DNA of 64,000 nucleotides from G963674685 sp963674685 (GTDB lineage: Bacteria; Lernaellota; Lernaellaia; JACKCT01): positions 1,240,001 to 1,304,000 of the forward strand of contig CAXXWT010000002.1 of the NCBI GenBank assembly GCA_963674685.2. Direction: 5' to 3'. Positions 63,115 through 64,000 of this stretch are shown here, in pieces. Made by a program: the position numbers and the translations under genes. The notes beneath the pieces were generated by a model. It had not been told where the DNA came from, ran no database searches, and saw nothing but the letters and a program-made list of their open reading frames with translations. Position 1 is the first letter of the stretch. The number at the start of each line of letters is the position of its first letter.

Positions 63115-63687
63115 TCATCCCAGCTTCTTCAAAAGCCACGCCATGTTCTCACCCAGAGATTTCATGGTCGCCAGGCCTTCCTCGTCCTTCTGGCAGTCGC
63201 CCGGCGCCAGGCCGAATCCGAAGTTCCAGTACGTGGCGCAGGGGATGATCATGCCGTTGATCTGGAACATGCGGTTGACGGCGTCCATGGCCGGAAGCGC
63301 GCCCGCACGGCGGACGGCGACCACGGCGGCGCCGACTTTGCGGTTGAGCGTATAACCGTTGATGCGGGCGATGAGTCCGCACCGGTCTTGGAAGTTCTTC
63401 ACGTGGCCGCTGGCGTTGGCGAACCAGGTGGGCGTTCCCACGAGCAGGCCGTCGGCGGCCCAGACCTTCGCGAGAAGTTCGTTCAAGCCGTCGTCGGGGC
63501 CGTGACAGAAGGTGTCTTTGGCTTTCGCGCACTTCATGCACGCCATGCACGGCTGTAATTTCAGCGGCGGAAGCTGGATAATCTCGGTTTCTATGCCTTC
63601 CGCATCGAGCTGCGCGCACACGACTTGCAAAAGCTGCATGGTGTTGCCTTTTGCCCGCGGACTTCCGTTGACTGCGACGACTTTCAT
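63115..63687 (-). CDS. NADPH-dependent FMN reductase-like / iron-sulfur flavoprotein-like protein
   Basis: The 190-residue protein begins 'MKVVAVNGSPRAKGNTMQLL', the flavodoxin-like FMN phosphate-binding motif. It has a Cys motif 'CMACMKCAKAKDTFC' matching the 4Fe-4S pattern of archaeal-type iron-sulfur flavoproteins, and 'GLLVGTPTWFANASGHVKNFQDR' for FMN. It would move electrons between NAD(P)H or ferredoxin and small acceptors; the Cys pattern suggests a cluster, but this is not proven. It is a single minus-strand gene upstream of a partial gene. Confidence 0.87.
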   Translation of the reverse strand: MKVVAVNGSPRAKGNTMQLLQVVCAQLDAEGIETEIIQLPPLKLQPCMACMKCAKAKDTFCHGPDDGLNELLAKVWAADGLLVGTPTWFANASGHVKNFQDRCGLIARINGYTLNRKVGAAVVAVRRAGALPAMDAVNRMFQINGMIIPCATYWNFGFGLAPGDCQKDEEGLATMKSLGENMAWLLKKLG

Positions 63688-63777
63688 GATTTCCCCCGTT
63701 TGTTTTTTTCCATCCGTTTCAGTAAAAACTTTGCAGTAATATTCGGCGAATAATTTTTCTTTTTCGTGCTTTGTATG

Positions 63778-64000
63778 TCAAATCGACACCGGCGATTTGA
63801 AGTTTAAAAAGCGGCGGACCATGGCCCAGGTGAGTTCCCGGCGGCGCAGCATGTCGAGGGCCGTGAAGCCGAGTTTGATATAGTTGGCGGTTTCGGACAA
63901 AAACATGGCGGGAAGCGGATGCTTTTTCAGCCACGGGCTTTTCGCCATGCCGCGGATCAGACCTTTTGGGATAAACCCCTTGCTGGTCAGATGATACAGG
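63778..64000 (-). CDS. C-terminal part of a gene running off the window
   Basis: Minus-strand frame open to the window edge, ending at the stop 63778-63780. The visible 73 residues include 'KGFIPKGLIRGMAKSPWLKK' and 'LSETANYIKLGFTALDML'. The composition looks like a real protein (no shadow), but I do not recognise it from this fragment. Confidence 0.55.
   Translation of the reverse strand, partial: LYHLTSKGFIPKGLIRGMAKSPWLKKHPLPAMFLSETANYIKLGFTALDMLRRRELTWAMVRRFLNFKSPVSI

Overview
This window looks like chromosomal DNA from a Gram-negative, didermic, probably uncultured bacterium. Evidence for an outer membrane is a TonB-dependent receptor and at least five lipoproteins with lipoboxes. Many exported proteins carry long Asp-rich linkers (runs of GAC/GAT) directly after the lipidated Cys. 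Together with MYXO-type Cys-rich 'CNG' repeats, a PilX-like pilin and many two-component proteins, this suggests a deltaproteobacterium-like or related lineage, possibly Candidatus Lernaellota. That placement is a low-confidence guess. No rRNA, tRNA, CRISPR array or prophage was recognised.

Layout. 1-8.2 kb: partial amidohydrolase, a dodecin remnant, a Cu/Zn-type permease with an HMA tail, a BarA-like hybrid kinase, an MntP-type pump and a secreted GH10 xylanase. 8.3-10.2 kb: repeats around mnmE. 10.2-15.4 kb: a cobalamin riboswitch and terminator controlling a four-gene operon (Asp-rich surface lipoprotein, BtuG-like beta-propeller lipoprotein, BtuB-like receptor, BtuF-like binding protein). 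15.4-27 kb: a large sensor kinase, a TetR/SDR operon, a PilX-like protein and several exported proteins. 27-36.6 kb: repeats, then nadC-birA-coaX, a sulfatase-like membrane enzyme, fumC and a vWA/FHA membrane protein. 36.6-46.3 kb: a HAD phosphatase abutting a broken DUF1016 nuclease gene, then a glycyl radical enzyme with an N-terminal SCP2-like domain, its activase and a translationally coupled exported protein. 46.4-59.6 kb: two related repeat arrays bracketing acs, a probable small RNA, two tandem HExxH-TPR exported proteins, a surface endonuclease/phosphatase-like lipoprotein, an IS110/IS1111-type insertion sequence and a MATE transporter. 59.6-64 kb: a sulfatase lipoprotein, an unknown lipoprotein, a flavoprotein and a partial gene.

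How the genes fit together. The clearest functional unit is the B12-regulated operon: two lipoproteins, a receptor and a binding protein form a plausible outer-membrane cobalamin capture route, although btuC/btuD are absent here. The second is the glycyl radical enzyme module, whose lipid-binding-like domain hints at a hydrophobic substrate. The third theme is repeats: phase-perfect heptamer arrays, palindromic repeats (some inside lipoprotein linkers) and two homologous ~1-kb mosaic arrays 11 kb apart.

All calls rest on reading motifs by eye; no database search was run.
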